The notes: generated from the sequence alone by a model not told the origin. Positions 13,601-26,200 are shown, numbered from the stretch's first letter. The stretch: 60,000 nucleotides of DNA from Tubiluchus corallicola (GCA_030141605.1 JAQGDQ010000001.1:560001-620000), one strand, 5' to 3'. Made by a program: numbers and translations.

Positions 13601-16600
13601 TCTTAAAGCTCGGCTTGACAAACCGATCTGTATGTGAAAAAGCAATTCAAATACTACAAAAATAAAACATGGTGACAAAAAATGCTAAAAAATCTATGAG
13701 AGGGAAGACAGATTTTCAAAGAATGACTTGATAAAGATGAAAAAAGTAAGAAGGTGAAAAGAGAAGATGTTTGTCAGTGGGCTGGGCTGGATCTGAGGAA
13801 GGGGCAAGAGTTGTATGGTTACCTGTTAAGTTTGTCCCTATATTAATTATCAAGTGCTGGGATATTATAAAAGATATTTATCATAAAAAATATAAATAAA
13901 TATATTTATAATATAATTTATAAGATATTTAATAGCTGTGAAATGTTTTCTTTTTGCAGCAATTTTTAAATTTTGAAAGAGCACTGTTGCATTTCATATC
14001 AGAATTTACCTCGTTAAATAGGACTGAACCAATGTATGTACGAAATCGTTTTTAAATACAATACAATACACGTGTATGTAATACAATTCTTCTAAACATA
14101 CATATTCCTTATGTTTTATAAATGCAATACTTACTTGACCATGAGCGAAGCCAGCCAATAATCTAGTGCAGTCAGTGTTCATCGCTAAAGCTGACACAGC
14201 TCCCTCATGTTCAGCTGTTGTAACGCTACCTAAACACCATTTTAGAGCTTGTTTGGGATCAAAAACCAGAACTAAGCCATGTGTTGTGCCTATAGCTATT
14301 AATGCCGACACAGTCTGAAAATAGAAAGATAATTTCTGTTAAAAGCAAACTATAATCAGCAAATGCAGTACAATATAATTGCAGTGACACTAATAATTAT
14401 TATACAATACTAATTTGTCTTCAAATACTGAAATTTCTTTTTTTCACAATTCTAGATGAGATATTTTATTTCAAGGTATCAATTGTAAGCACCAAAACTT
14501 TTCCAATACTAATGTCAATATAGTTAAACCACATTATAATGGACTAATTGGGGGAAGGTCCACTGTGATAACCGACAACCCATTATAACCGAAAGACACT
14601 CTCTCTTTCTTATACAAGCATGTTTTATTGAAAAAAAGACCCAGTGAATAGGAGCATCTAATTCAGTCATTCTGATGTTTACTGCTTTTTGCAATGATAA
14701 CTCGAATGAGACGTTCTGTCAGTACAAGATATTACAAAATTTATATCTGTTCTTTTCAATTGGAATGACAAAAAAATTCAGTTCAATTTTGGTAAAAAAA
14801 ATCAGCTCAACTTCAGTTCGGCAATCCAATTTAACTTGATATTTTATATAAAATTTGGTTCGATAGTATGGCCGATCATTGTAATAAGTTTCAGTTCGAT
14901 GCACCCAAAAAAATCAGTTAAGGTTTCATTGATGAAAATATGCATTCAGTGCATCTTTAATTAAGGCGGTGAAGGGGTTTTGTGTTCTAGTGTAGCCGTT
15001 GAAAATGTAAATTTGGTTTTATCCTATAGCTTATTTTTTGTACCAATGCACAGAGAATTCTAAGAATTAAGACAGTTAAAAGATTAATTCTGTAACTGCA
15101 GCTCTGTTTTTACATAAGATTTCAATGAGTCTTGCAAATGTGTCAAAATAGACAGTCCTTTTTCAAATCTCAGTGTAAATCTATATAAGTAGGTCTCACC
15201 ATTGCACTAGGTACGCCAGCGCCAACTCTGTCTCCAGCAGACACAAGCTGCAAACTGATCCCTCGCAATACAACATGGCGCAGTATTGAATCATGAACAG
15301 GTGAGGTGGAATTAGTCTGTCCTGGAGAACTTGTGCTATTTAAAAGTATAAACTATGTCTGACAAAAGCAATGTTTAAAATAATAACCTATAAATTTGAA
15401 ATGCACTATTGTGATAATTCTCAGACAAGTTAGCTGGACACGCTGCTCTCATTCACAAGATCCATGTTATTTCTTTGAAAGGTTATACTGTGACAACATT
15501 TTTTCAAATGTTTTAACAGAGATTTTCTAAAAAATGAATTTATGTGAAAACTGAAGTCCTATATATATAATGCCTAGCACAAAAACAAATCTACTGAAAA
15601 TAGTTAAAAATTGCCTTGTTTTACGAACTAAATGCTTCTTTATAAATGCCATGTTACTGAACCAAGGGAAACTAACCAGTGCCATAAATTAGGATATTCT
15701 AAGGATGTTAAAAACTGCTTAAAGTACAGCTTTGTACAGCATGCTACATACAAGAAAAAGTTAAAATTTGAACACGACAAACCACTAGTTTAGTAAATTC
15801 TGCTCAGGCATATGGCTGATTCCTTATAAACAGTGTAAAACCAAATCCTGTTTCTACTAACTGCAAAAGCCTATCCTTATCTTAAATGATATGCAAACTG
15901 TTATAAAAAGTTATTCACTTCTGCCGATTAGGAGTTGACTGATCATTTGCCGATGTGCTGCATCTGCCAGATAGACTATCGGACGTAAGCGATCCAGTTT
16001 CACCTTGATCCACAAATATAGGACCCTCATCTAAACCTGGTATATCATCTGGCTAAAGTACAAAGAATATTTCGATAATTCAGTAATATGTAAAATGCAA
16101 GTAAATGAAATATTACTTAGACAAAAAAAATCGTTAATGTAATATAAATCTGCAACTATATGGACTTTAATCGCAATGCAAATTAGTCAATTTATATTGC
16201 CAGATTAAACTTCATAAACCCAGAAATATTATTTGTTAACCTGGTTTACATCTGAAACAACCAATAATAATTATTTAAAAATGGCTAGCTCTCCTCTGGA
16301 ATGTATACAAGGAATTTAAAAAACTTAACACTTTTGTGATTTGCCATATGTGATATTGCCACTTCTCATTGCACTACAAAATAAATACAGTGAGACAAGT
16401 GATACAAAACAGTAATATTAATATTAACAGAATGTAATTATGAATGTTAACAAAAGCTATTATAAATAAGAATGCTACTGTATTATTTTGCACTAAGTGG
16501 ACATCATCAAATAGTTAAATAGTTAGTCTCAAGTTATAATACCATATTCTTACCTCATTAAGAATACTCTCTAATGTGGGCGTTGTGTCAACAATTGGTA

Positions 16601-17107
16601 GATTAAACTCCTTTTCATCCAACTTGAAAAAAGGGTAAAAAAAAGTAAAAACAACAACATGTCAAATTTATGGTATAAAATTTGAAAATGGTCATTGTTT
16701 GTCCTCACATTAAGGTTATGTATATATATATCACAGCTTCTGATATCTATTTATAATAAAAAAAGAATTATATTTTCTTTGAAGAATTGTCTAACATACT
16801 TTTTGTTTTTTCAGAATGAAATTATGTATGAGCAGCCTTAATGGTTATAGTTAAGGTTCAGCTCCAATATTTTTTTAATGTTAATTTAAGAAGACAAGCA
16901 AATAGTGTTAAAGAAAATATTATAATTGATATTTAGCCTTGCAATTTAGCATTAACACCTAACATATTTTCATCTCAAAATTACGGATTAACTGCAAGTC
17001 CTTACTTCAGTGACATATGTATCAAGAGAAAATATATTAAGAGGACGTTCAGGCTCCTCGTGTACATTCTGTATTTCATTAGACTCAGTAGATGTCTCCT
17101 CAGCCAT
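1..17107 (-). CDS. VPS8: VPS8, CORVET subunit (5' 18 coding exons; gene continues past position 1)
   Basis: VPS8 is the CORVET-specific tethering subunit that binds Rab5 on early endosomes. Visible exons, 5' to 3': 17107-17006, 16622-16554, 16052-15919, 15335-15200, 14314-14135, 10284-10198, 9667-9549, 8264-8165, 7435-7379, 5823-5694, 5454-5410, 4488-4460, 4339-4169, 3938-3828, 2500-2363, 1946-1807, 1102-880, 130-1. All phases agree, giving about 700 residues. The start is the first ATG in an acidic N-terminus (MAEETSTESNE). Exons 4-14 encode the beta-propeller region: HVVLRGISLQLVSAGDRVGA, GTTHGLVLVFD, FSDSGGSVFELNFKRLMG, SSHFKSLATGGNVSPAM and LRSWQE. Exons 15-18 start the alpha-solenoid (AKAVVGLTRNVPKRR, FLECLEPYILDDKLPKITP, YIFTQGMKDYISPLEEL). 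The family is about 1,400 residues, so half is missing and the C-terminal RING lies outside. The donor of exon 10 is uncertain. Exon 12 is a 29-nt microexon. Identity is very secure; individual boundaries less so. Confidence 0.95.
1295..1343. repeat. (TA)n microsatellite in VPS8 intron 16
   Basis: About 24 uninterrupted TA units. It lies immediately before a locally GC-richer block (1344-1560) in the intron between exons 16 and 17. Confidence 0.95.
1344..1560. other. GC-richer block in VPS8 intron 16
   Basis: A stretch of about 215 bases next to the TA array contains runs such as GGGCCCACCAGGACGAACGG and GGACACGTCCACCAAGAGG. Its base composition is unlike the surrounding AT-rich intron. A short open frame crosses it but has no recognisable content. 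It could be a fragment of an inserted repeat; I saw no second copy in this window. Confidence 0.4.
6452..6925 (+). repeat. Dispersed repeat family 1, copy A (VPS8 intron 9)
   Basis: This segment matches 20,673-21,398 in the same orientation with interruptions. Shared stretches include ACTGCCCAAT, TTGCAAGTGAAT, GGAAGAAA followed by TGCACAATGCTT, CTATGA, TTGCTGA, AGTTTAGTTTAGTTT, and ATGTGGTCAAAA near the end. Copy A lacks about 230 bases present in copy B. No coding frame spans it, so it is probably a non-autonomous transposon or an LTR/LINE remnant of unknown class. The rest of the intron (5824-7378) shows nothing I can name. Confidence 0.7.
7721..7739. repeat. Short CCTAA tandem repeat
   Basis: Three to four units of CTAAC (complement TTAGG) in VPS8 intron 8. 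Too short to be a telomere relic with any confidence. Confidence 0.5.
10565..12708. mobile_element. Foldback element with ~0.8-kb inverted arms in VPS8 intron 5
   Basis: The left arm (about 10565-11403) is repeated in reverse complement as the right arm (about 11912-12708), around a loop of about 510 bases. Both arms run outward to AAACTTATAAAATCT and inward to CAAGATGTATTTGCTATATA. TA-rich stretches lie near both outer ends, with TAGGGTGT-type sequence just inside. Each arm carries a version of one ORF: plus strand from 11213 (begins MNSRKVSSKPYGYSTRLPDN) and minus strand from about 12092. Both are broken by frameshifts before the segment containing VAQDVFAIYA. The protein looks transposon-derived but I cannot name a superfamily. 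In the VPS8 transcript the arms could form a long hairpin. Confidence 0.8.
10621..10671. repeat. (TA)n microsatellite within the foldback left arm
   Basis: About 50 bases of TA with one AAT interruption. The right arm has a much shorter TA run near 12,640-12,653, so the array has changed length since the arms formed. Confidence 0.9.
14363..14413 (+). repeat. Solo fragment matching the foldback outer end (VPS8 intron 4)
   Basis: Matches the outer part of the foldback left arm (about 10582-10622): CAATATAATTGCAGTGA, then ACTAATAATT. It shows that this terminal sequence is a dispersed repeat. Confidence 0.65.
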
Positions 17108-17178
17108 ATTGCAAAATCCAGATTTCTAAACAGTCATATGGCTATGATAGCAATGGAAACTGACAGGAAAGAGTACCT
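17108..17178 (-). other. VPS8 5' UTR segment with upstream 3' splice site
   Basis: Reading the minus strand, a sequence ending TTTTGTACAG is followed at 17176 by GTACTC and then 69 bases of leader before the VPS8 ATG at 17107. The AG lies at 17178-17177. It looks like a 3' splice acceptor in the 5' UTR. A possible partner donor (CATG then GTAAGA) sits near 19,505 on the same strand, but a trans-spliced leader would look the same. Confidence 0.45.
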
Positions 17179-17655
17179 GTACAAAATCAAATTACAACAC
17201 GAATAGAGAAAGAGATTGATTTACTTTATTTTGAACAATCAAGTTCACATCTTTACAAATGCACACAATGTTACACAAATATATACATAATTAAATATGT
17301 AAATAACTTGGTGTTAATACATAATTTGGTGTTAATACAAAGTTTAAATTAGTTAAAGCACAATTACTTTATAATTCACAGCATTACCACAAAAATAGAT
17401 TATGTACTTCATTTCCCATATAATAAAGTTTGCCAATAGTTTCTAATTTTAGAAATGAAACTGACATCAATTTTCAACATGGTCATACAATTCACATTGG
17501 AACTGCAGTTCATACGGGTTAGTAAGCTATGCACACATTTTCTATGTATTACATCAACATGCAGCACTTTAAATTTAGTTGTACAGACATAGATTTAGCG
17601 TCAAAATCACAGCCATAATTAAAGAACTTTCTCACCAATATATTACAGGCTGCTT

Positions 17656-17937
17656 TTAGCTTTTGCAGATTATAATCATAAAAAGTACTCCACATGGCCA
17701 TGCAGTAAAAATTGCTACAGAAGGAGGTAAATAATTGTTTCTTTGCATCATTGGTACAATAAAAAATTTTCTATTGTTAAATTTGCTTGCTGTGCAATAG
17801 AACAAAGACCTTTGTCCAGCAATTTCTAAGTCATCTCTAGTGTCCTCTGAAATGATATGGTGGAGATATTTTTTCACAGTGGGTATTAAAATGGTATTTA
17901 CACAGCCCAGTGTACTAATGATTTGATGCAACATTGC
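17656..17937 (-). CDS. Candidate terminal exon of an unrecognised small gene
   Basis: An open frame of 93 residues preceded by a strong acceptor (CTGATTTCAG then GCAATG) and ending in TAA. It contains EDTRDDLEIAGQRSLFYC and NNRKFFIVPMMQRNNYLPPS and ends in a hydrophobic run (AIFTAWPCGVLFMIIICKS) that could be a membrane segment. I do not recognise it. The nearest upstream donor on this strand follows an ATG at about 19,508 (CATG then GTAAGA); joining the two would give a protein beginning MAMLHQ, but that join is a guess. It may instead be chance open frame upstream of VPS8. Confidence 0.25.
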   Translation of the reverse strand, partial: AMLHQIISTLGCVNTILIPTVKKYLHHIISEDTRDDLEIAGQRSLFYCTASKFNNRKFFIVPMMQRNNYLPPSVAIFTAWPCGVLFMIIICKS

Positions 17938-18091
17938 CTGAAATCAGATGATAACCAGTTTAATTTTTGACATTTATAATTATATAATTTTTTTAGCAAA
18001 ATCAAGATAGACTTCAGCCAACTGTTTAGCCAACAAAGATCATAGTAGCCCACAGACACACATCGTCAGCATACATTAGTTGATTTATAGA

Positions 18092-19080
18092 CAGTGCAGG
18101 ATAGCAATGCATTACTGCAATCAGACTACTTTTTATAGTAACAAGTACTGTAACGCAATTACTGTGTTGAGTCTTGTAATCAGATTACTCATTACTTGGC
18201 ACCAATTCTACTAATTAATCTATCTAAGAACAGCATATTAAACTCTGGCTGTTTTGATCGTTTCAACTGCGTTCCTTTTGTTTACCTCTGTCACACAATG
18301 CCAGTATGCACATTGCACATGGCAGTTTATTACTTTCTTCAAACAATAACTTTATTTGCCATCTACAGTGACTGCATGATAACAACTTCTACAGCTGTAG
18401 CTGAATGTTTTATGCACTGAGTGCTTGGTCACATGCACGGTATACATGCTGTATGTCAATGTAGCTCAGTAAAGGCCCAGGCCCAATCAGTAACTACAGT
18501 GCTTCTCTACGTATATTCAATATAGTCCCGGGTTCACTAAAATAACACTGCTAAATGCTATTGTATGTGTATAATTGTTTGCAATGGATACTAAGATTAG
18601 GCTTCATCGTCAGCTATACAAAACTGTTACGCGTAGTTCTGAAAAATGACAATATGTTCGTTATTTTAATTTTGTAAACTCAGAAAAACTAAAGAAAAAA
18701 ATTATAATAGTACAGTGCACTTCATGTGCAGGGAAAAACTGTTATTTATATCTAAAAACTCTAGGTTGCAGTGAATCTTGCTACAAAATTGTAGAGTGAA
18801 TTGACTTAACGACAGATTTAGGAATATCGCAGAAATAGTGCTCTAACTTCACTAAAACCAAATAAATGCACACTTTTACCAAAGTAGCAATCAGACCACC
18901 AAAACCGAGTCATTGATTAATCAATAAAAGATTACCCTTGTGAATCGTCTATCACCTGAATCGCCTTACCCTTGCTAGTAAAACTAAAAGTAATCAATAG
19001 TGAGTAATTTGATTACAATCTTTCCGAAGTAATTGGTAATCATGACAAATTACTTTTCAAAAGTAACGAACCCAATACTG
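18092..19080. mobile_element. hAT-like non-autonomous element, 989 bp
   Basis: The left end begins CAGTGCAGGATAGCAATG. The reverse complement of the right end begins CAGTATTGGGTTCGTTACTT. Both ends then continue into repeated TAATCAGATTAC / GTAATTTGATTACAAT-type motifs. CAGTGTTGGG-type ends with GTAATCAGATTAC sub-repeats are characteristic of a widespread hAT group. I found no clear 8-bp target duplication and no transposase. The short plus-strand ORF near 18196-18420 inside it has no recognisable domain. Confidence 0.6.
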
Positions 19081-22000
19081 GTTATTTTTACGTATTCTTA
19101 CTTAGTGCAGCGATTTTAGTCATTTTACGGTTTACTCATATCATCATCGTCGTCATCATATGCCCATTACGTCACATTGGACGGACAGACCTCTAAAATA
19201 AAAGAAATCTGCCCTTAAGACAGTTAAACACAGCAGTTAATCCAGCAAAACACTAGACTCAGCTATGCCAGTGGCTTGTTAGCACCACTTCCGATACGTT
19301 TACCAATCATCATCGTCCAATGAATCATACGTCGAGGGACATGATTTTGTTTACCTCCCTACTCGTAGCAATGCCCCAAGTGCATTTATTTCTAAGGATC
19401 AATGCTGAAGTGTCTAAATCTTTCTGTGCAAAATCTAAATATGTTAACATTTGTCCTCCTGTAGGTTTTTAGCTGGTTCTATGGCTCGTTGAAAAGCTAT
19501 CTTACCATGTTTACACAATACCCACACCATGCAGATGGCAATGGCAGAAATCCCCGCAGCCTTCAAGCTTCGATCAAATTATCGAAATCGACGACGACCA
19601 GGCTGGGTTGCACTGAAAACCTTGGTAGCAATTGTGGAGTGTGGAATAACAATTAACGACGAATAATAACAATTGTGCGAGACTACATTCACCATTTTTT
19701 AAAATGGTTAACTGAACTGCTTCGAAAGAAAAACGGGTTGAAATCTTGCAACTGAATCTGAGTTTGAACAAAAAACCTTTGGACTTTGCAAGTTAATTTG
19801 ATACGTGAATACACTAGATCCTTTTCACGAAAACCGGAGAGCAAACAGACATCAATAAAAAGTGTCTGTTCGCAACATCGCTTACAAGAATTTATTTTGC
19901 TAATGAATCACACTATATAGATCATTGTTGCCTCATCTTTGATTACAATTTTAACTGCAATACTTGTTGATATACGTTCTAACTTTCCTTAGTTCATCTA
20001 CATTTGAATTGCCTATGTCCTGCACTGATAGGCTCCATTTATAAAGACTTATTGCTTGACATTCAAAATGGTGCTCATTAGCGACATCTTCTCTATAACG
20101 TAATGAACACTTAAGGTCATCCTTATAAAAAATGAGTTTTTAAGATTAAAAATATTAAGTCTTACAGCAGTAATATCTATCATTTCAGTCAATCGATACT
20201 TTTCAACGTGTACTTGTCTTTGAAAACTAATCTTTTTTTAGAAATCTTAATTTTCTCATGCTGTCTTATATAATTTTAATTTCTTTTGCTATAAATGTAT
20301 TGATTTCATTATATATATATATATTTCTTCCATCTAGGTTTAGTTTGATGACCAAAGGCACTTGGTTCAAATCAAACTTACATATTCAATCCCGAATAAT
20401 TTTTTCGCATTTTTTAATTTTCATTTAGTTCGTTAAAAATTTAATAAAAAACTCATCCATCGCAATAATCATATAACTTAAATTATGTTAGTCCAAAATC
20501 AAAAATTAATAATTAAGGAACATACTCGACGTACCTCAAATTTTTTAATAGTTTTCAGCAGGAATTGAGAAGTATTTATAACATCAATTATACTCATCTT
20601 AATCCTTGTTTACAGGCTTGGATGCTAAATTAACCTCAAACAGAATGTCAATCATCATCAGTTAAGCTTTGCAGACTGCCCAATTAGCATGTTTTTTACA
20701 CATCTACGGGTGACTGCACAACCAATGTGCAGCTGTTCTTTTGGGATATTAGCCGCAGCTTTGTATTACCGCGTATATATTATAATTATTGTTATGAAAA
20801 ATTGGCCTGAAAAATGGCCAATTTTTCATTAGTTCGTGGGAGAGACACCAGCCTGATTCTATATTTTATTAGCGATTGTCTGTATTACCGATTAAAATTG
20901 CAAGTGAATTAATGGAATTATATAGTCTAATTTCATCTTTTACAGGAAGAAAATGCACAATGCTTGAGTCTATGAATTGCTGACTTGCTATCAATAAAAT
21001 ATGAAGTTTAGTTTAGTTTACGACGCTGCAAGTTAGAAAAACGAAACGCAACTATTTGATTAACTTTAAAAAAGGAAAAATTCACCTGACGAGATTAAGC
21101 AGATCACGATGCTGTTTTATAAAGATCGCAAGCGTCAAATGACCACCTGTAGGGGGTTGACGATGGAATTTAGAACTTTTGATTGAAGTCCGAGTTAGTA
21201 CGTACAAATGATTCAAAATTATCCTGCATGAGGTTTGAGCACTGCAGGTTGGCGCAGTTTGCAGTGCGCGTTCACAGTTAAGGGACAGTTAAGAAACCTC
21301 ATATTCAGGCAAAATGTTTTCTATCCTGGTCAGTCTTTCATAAACCTCAATAATATCTTAACGGGGGTTATGTTAATTTTAATGTGGTCAAAATTTATTA
21401 TTATATTATTACTGGCTTAATTTATTTATAACAACGACTCGAATTGCCATTCATGTCACTGCACTTTGTAGTTCTTTTGTCGCTACATTCTGCTGAAATT
21501 GTTAAAGCCCATTTTTGCCTACTCAATGTTTTAATTTCGTGTTAAAATAACTGCTAAACTGCAAGCTTTTGTGTATGAAAAGCACAGTCATTTTATCTGT
21601 TAATTAGACATTAATTGTTGTGTTGTTTGCTAAAGACTGTTATTGTTCGACTCACGCTAATGTCCCAATTCTCCGACAGTATGCTTACGTCACAGCGGAC
21701 GCGGAGCGATAGATCGATATGCTTTATGTTAATTGAAGTGAGGGGAAGGAATAGATCTGTAGCTATATCCTTTTTCTTGTGCCGTATTTAAAAGTAGAAA
21801 GATTTCAAAGTAGACCAGAAAAGCTTCAATTTGTAGCTATACATGTACATTCTTCTCACTTCTCTAATAATGCAACAAAGTTCCAGGTTTTTATTGGATT
21901 ATTGGCTCGCCCTCAGAATACCAAAATTATACCCTTAGTATTGCCTTTCGTTTTTCCAAAGTGAAATATATAGACAGTTTTGTATACTTTATTACTTCAA

Positions 22001-23215
22001 TGTCTTCACTTTCGAATTAATGGCCTGTGAAAATTCTAAGATTATGTTTATAACTGTATTGCTGATTCAGTTATTGCCCATGTGCAAATGCACGTTGTCC
22101 CCACTCCCCAGGGGTGTAAATGAAGGAAGCTCGCTCCCCTTGACAAAAATGATTACAGAGACGCACGCCCATACACACAAACAGACACACGTTAATGCAC
22201 ATCTAACATAACACCTAATACAATAATGAGACAAAATAGATAAATAAAAAAACTGCCCAAAAAGTCACTGAAAAAAAATCAGTTTAGCATTTGCAAAACA
22301 CAGAAAATTACAGAGAACCAACCTACGTTAAAAAGATAAATCAGTTTTCACTCAATGGTTCTTTTAAAACGTTTGCATGCATATTCTTGGCAAATGCAAA
22401 CTATTCAACTCAAGTTCGTGGTAGGCAATTCAATGTATGAAAAGCATCTCAAACAATGATCGCAGACACATGCACACCATGTGCACTGATCCATCATTGG
22501 ATTTTAATGAATTTAGCAAATTAGGTAGCTGGTCATTAGCTGGATACAATATGCATAATTATTACTTATTTTAGCATCTATGCAGTTATAAAAAATAAAA
22601 CCTTTATAAATGGTGCCTAGTTGGTCCTGGTCCAGTCTGTGCATCACAAGTTAAGTTAAAATCAATTTGCAAGTCATTTATCCCACAAATCCTTGTCAAG
22701 TCTCTAATCACTAAAAGTCTGACTGCACATCCAGGTTGAGTCCAAGTTAAAAGCAAATTGTGATTCTTCTCAAACTCAAATGCACACAGACAAAAGAGGA
22801 AATGAGTGCTCCAAGTTGAAATCTAACACTACAGTAGTGAAAAAGTGACAGGCAGAATTTGTTCCTTCAAAACCTAGTTCAACAATAAGTTGCTTCCGTC
22901 AGACAGCTGGGACTGCGAGCAACAATAAACAAAAAACAAAATAAATTCAACTTAAATAGTGACACTTACATAAGAAAATTTTCATTTAAGTTAAAATTTC
23001 AGATTACTTTGCAATGATATAATTTTTATGATCTAAAATTAACAGAAGTGAAAAGTATATGCATACTTTCACGAAAAGTACAACATATTTGACTGACCAG
23101 GAACTTAACTTGCTATCTTCAAATTAAATAGTTCACCATGCCTGGGCATGTTCAATTTGGACCTAAAACATTTTGAACCATAATGAGCATGTTCAACGCT
23201 GAAAATTTTTCAAAA
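19081..23215. other. Intergenic region between VPS8 5' end and MRE11 3' end
   Basis: No convincing exon seen apart from the possible leader exon near 19,505-19,620, where local GC is higher and the donor CATG/GTAAGA is found. The region holds repeat family 1 copy B (about 20,673-21,398). A minus-strand AATAAA (TTTATT at about 21,984) could serve as a distant MRE11 poly(A) signal. Confidence 0.5.
20673..21398 (+). repeat. Dispersed repeat family 1, copy B (intergenic)
   Basis: The longer partner of 6452-6925, in the same orientation. It contains GTGGGAGAGACACCAGCCTG, ATTGCAAGTGAATTAATGGA, the ATGCACAATGCTT block and a terminal AATGTGGTCAAAATTTAT. The ends are not defined by a visible inverted repeat or target duplication. 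Confidence 0.7.
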
Positions 23216-26200
23216 TTATCTTCTTCGCCTTTTAGTCATCCGTGATGGCTGCTCAGTTTCCTCGTCTGACGATTCTTCGAATATCGAACGCTTTGGTTTG
23301 ACACTAGTGCTGGTGGATTGGGTAGACTGCCTTTGAGTTGTTGAGCAACCACCAAACGGGTCAAATAATTCATTATCTGAACTACTGTCTCTAGCTCTGT
23401 AAATTAAGAAAACCTATAACTAAGTATGTAACACAAGAGCATTTATCACACAAATAGCATCAGCAGTTCTCAGATTTAAAGATTAAGTTTAACAAAATAG
23501 CAAAAACAGTTACAGCAAAATTTTACTAGAATTTCTCAATGTGTCTTAGAAAAAAATGGGGAAACGTTTTGCTTATCCAGCTGAAAAAGAAAAAATATAA
23601 AAAATGTAATCTTTACAGCTGTCAAATACCACATTTTATGTTTGAAGACGAAATGGCACAGATGACAACATACATCAAATTAGTTACTATAATGGCCACA
23701 ACCAAAAACACTGTTGATCAGATTACATGCAGAAAAGATACCACCAGGTACAAAAACAATACTAAAAATGAAAAACAGTGGAGGATTATGGTTCATCTAA
23801 ACTAATAGTTTCAAATCAATGCAGTAAATGCAAAAGTCGTAGAATACTGATGGCAGCATTTAGGTGGCACAGCATGCAATAATAAAAAAAAGCTTTAGGT
23901 ACATACAGAACTCAAGAGGAGTCAGAAAGTCCCAGCAAGAGGACCAACACAATGGAATTCAGTGTTACTCAATACTAACCCCACTTTTTTTCTGTTCACA
24001 CCAAATAAAGGCAAATCTTTTTTTAAGCGAGTAGATGTTCTTGAGTTTTTCCGAACAGGCGCATCAGATGCATGTGAAATAACTGGTTGTTTAGCTGCTC
24101 TTCCACGACCTGAGCAACAAAATGAAAACAACAGATCTTATATGAAATAACAGAAATTGTAGAATGCTTTCTTTACTAATAAATGCAATTTAGAGTTCTC
24201 TAATAAAAAGAGCACAAACTACTTCTACATTGAGTCAACATTCATGTGTTGTGATTCTCCGAAATTACTGTCAAATTTCTATTCAATTACCATTGGAAAC
24301 CCAAACAGCACAATCTATTTTGTACTTTTACTAAAAAGTTAACTGAGCAATCTAATTTATATTTTTACATAAGTTAAAAAGGTAACATACTTTGTAGTTT
24401 TATACAAGATTAACTGAGCAATCTACTTTCTTTTAATAACCATTTTTTTGCCTTATTAGGATACAAGATATCGAGCACTTTTAATAAATATAAAGGTAAA
24501 AATATGTAATTTGCTAGCTGTACATAAACTCATACGTGTGAGAGGTGTGTATCCTGCAATCAATATCAGGCATTTAACTTCAAATCAGATGTTGAAATAT
24601 GAGTCTGCAGATACATTTTCATTTAAGTGTACTTGTTGTTCAAGTTCATATACTACTTCAGAAAACAAAATTTATGCATCAACTGCATGTTATTGGTTAC
24701 CTCTAGCCCTCCCTCCACCACGCCCTCTCTTTTGTGATGGTTTTTGAACAGGTTCACTTTCATCCCAGCTCAAGGCATCATCAAGTTCAGCAGTAGCAGA
24801 ATGAGATCTAGAAGCAAGTCGAGCTTGACTTAGTGCTTCACTAACCTAAACCACAAAAAACGTTTATTAGAAAAAGAACATATAAAATACACAAATTATA
24901 ATTCCTAATAAAAAAGAAACCAGAAAAGGAATAAAAACTTTTAATTTGATTTCTTTTCATTATAACGTAACACGGTGCAAATTTCACAGATTTACATACC
25001 AGTGTAACTTACACAGAAGTCAGAATTTAATTTTATAAACTTCAAATCTTATGCAGTTCAGCATTCTGCAAGTTTGGACTAAGTAAGCAACAGAACAGCC
25101 TAATTAATGTAATTGGTTTTAACAGTACCAAACCTAGTTCATTATAAAGGATAATCCATTAAATGAAACACTGAACTGGCAAGGGTGTGTTAAACATGTT
25201 TGGATATGTGCACAGCCTCCCTCTTCAAGAATAGTCAAGACACCATGACAGAGCAAACATACTAGAAGAATCTTCCCAGCAATTACCCAGCTATTTACTC
25301 TCCAGGCTCAGCACTACTTAATTTGCTGAGTATGCACCTTGACTACTCATATGACCACTCTACACATAAAACTAAAATTTAAAAATCAAAGCTAGTTCGG
25401 AAAAGTATTACAGTCAAACACCTCTTTACCTCATCTACTATGGGACTGCAAAAAAGTTGGTGTTAAACGAGTTCACTGTTACAATGCGACTGTTATGAGT
25501 TCACCGATGAGACTATATGAAAAAAAGTTCGCATTTTACTGAACAATTTAAAATAAAACAGGTTCATAGTAAATAAATCGGCTGAAATTGTTTAATAAGG
25601 ATGTGCAGAGCAGATGAACAGATAGAGATTAGTAATGCATTTTGAGAAGTTCATAGCACCATCCTTTTCATAAATGATGGACTAAACTAAAAAAAGCAAC
25701 TGGTTCTAAAACACATGAAAAAAGATTAAAGTAATTTCTCAATAGTGGACACGCATGTTACAGTTAAGACTATATTCATGGTTTCTAAACCAGCATCTTT
25801 AGATGAAAGACAAAAAAAAATTTTTTTTCTGTTCTTGCAAACTTAATGTTTATAATTTCTATTTTTACACAGGATAATAAATATGTAGTACTGATGGACA
25901 TCCAGTGCATATATTTTTGACTTCATGTTAGCTTACAAGTTTGAAAAACAAACAAACTTTCTTATGTTAAATCTATAATTAATATTAATAACAGTCCTTT
26001 CTCAGTCCTAATATTAATAACGGTCCTTCCTAACAACAACACACCATCTGTTCTGCAGAAACCTTTCACTTACTGCCAAATTACAAATGACAAATCATAA
26101 ATCACTACACCAGCAAAATTCTTCTACAATCTGAAAACTTTTATCAGCAACAATATATTTGCTACTGAGACATTTTAATTATGCACCATTTTTTGCCTGA

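Noticed and set aside
14521-14610. Tigger-like end (TTAAACCACATTATAATGG)
   Set aside because: One end only; no matching inverted partner found in the intron, so not annotated as an element.
25421-25600. Second pogo-like end (CAGTCAAACACCTCTTTACC)
   Set aside because: No partner end identified within MRE11 intron 8.
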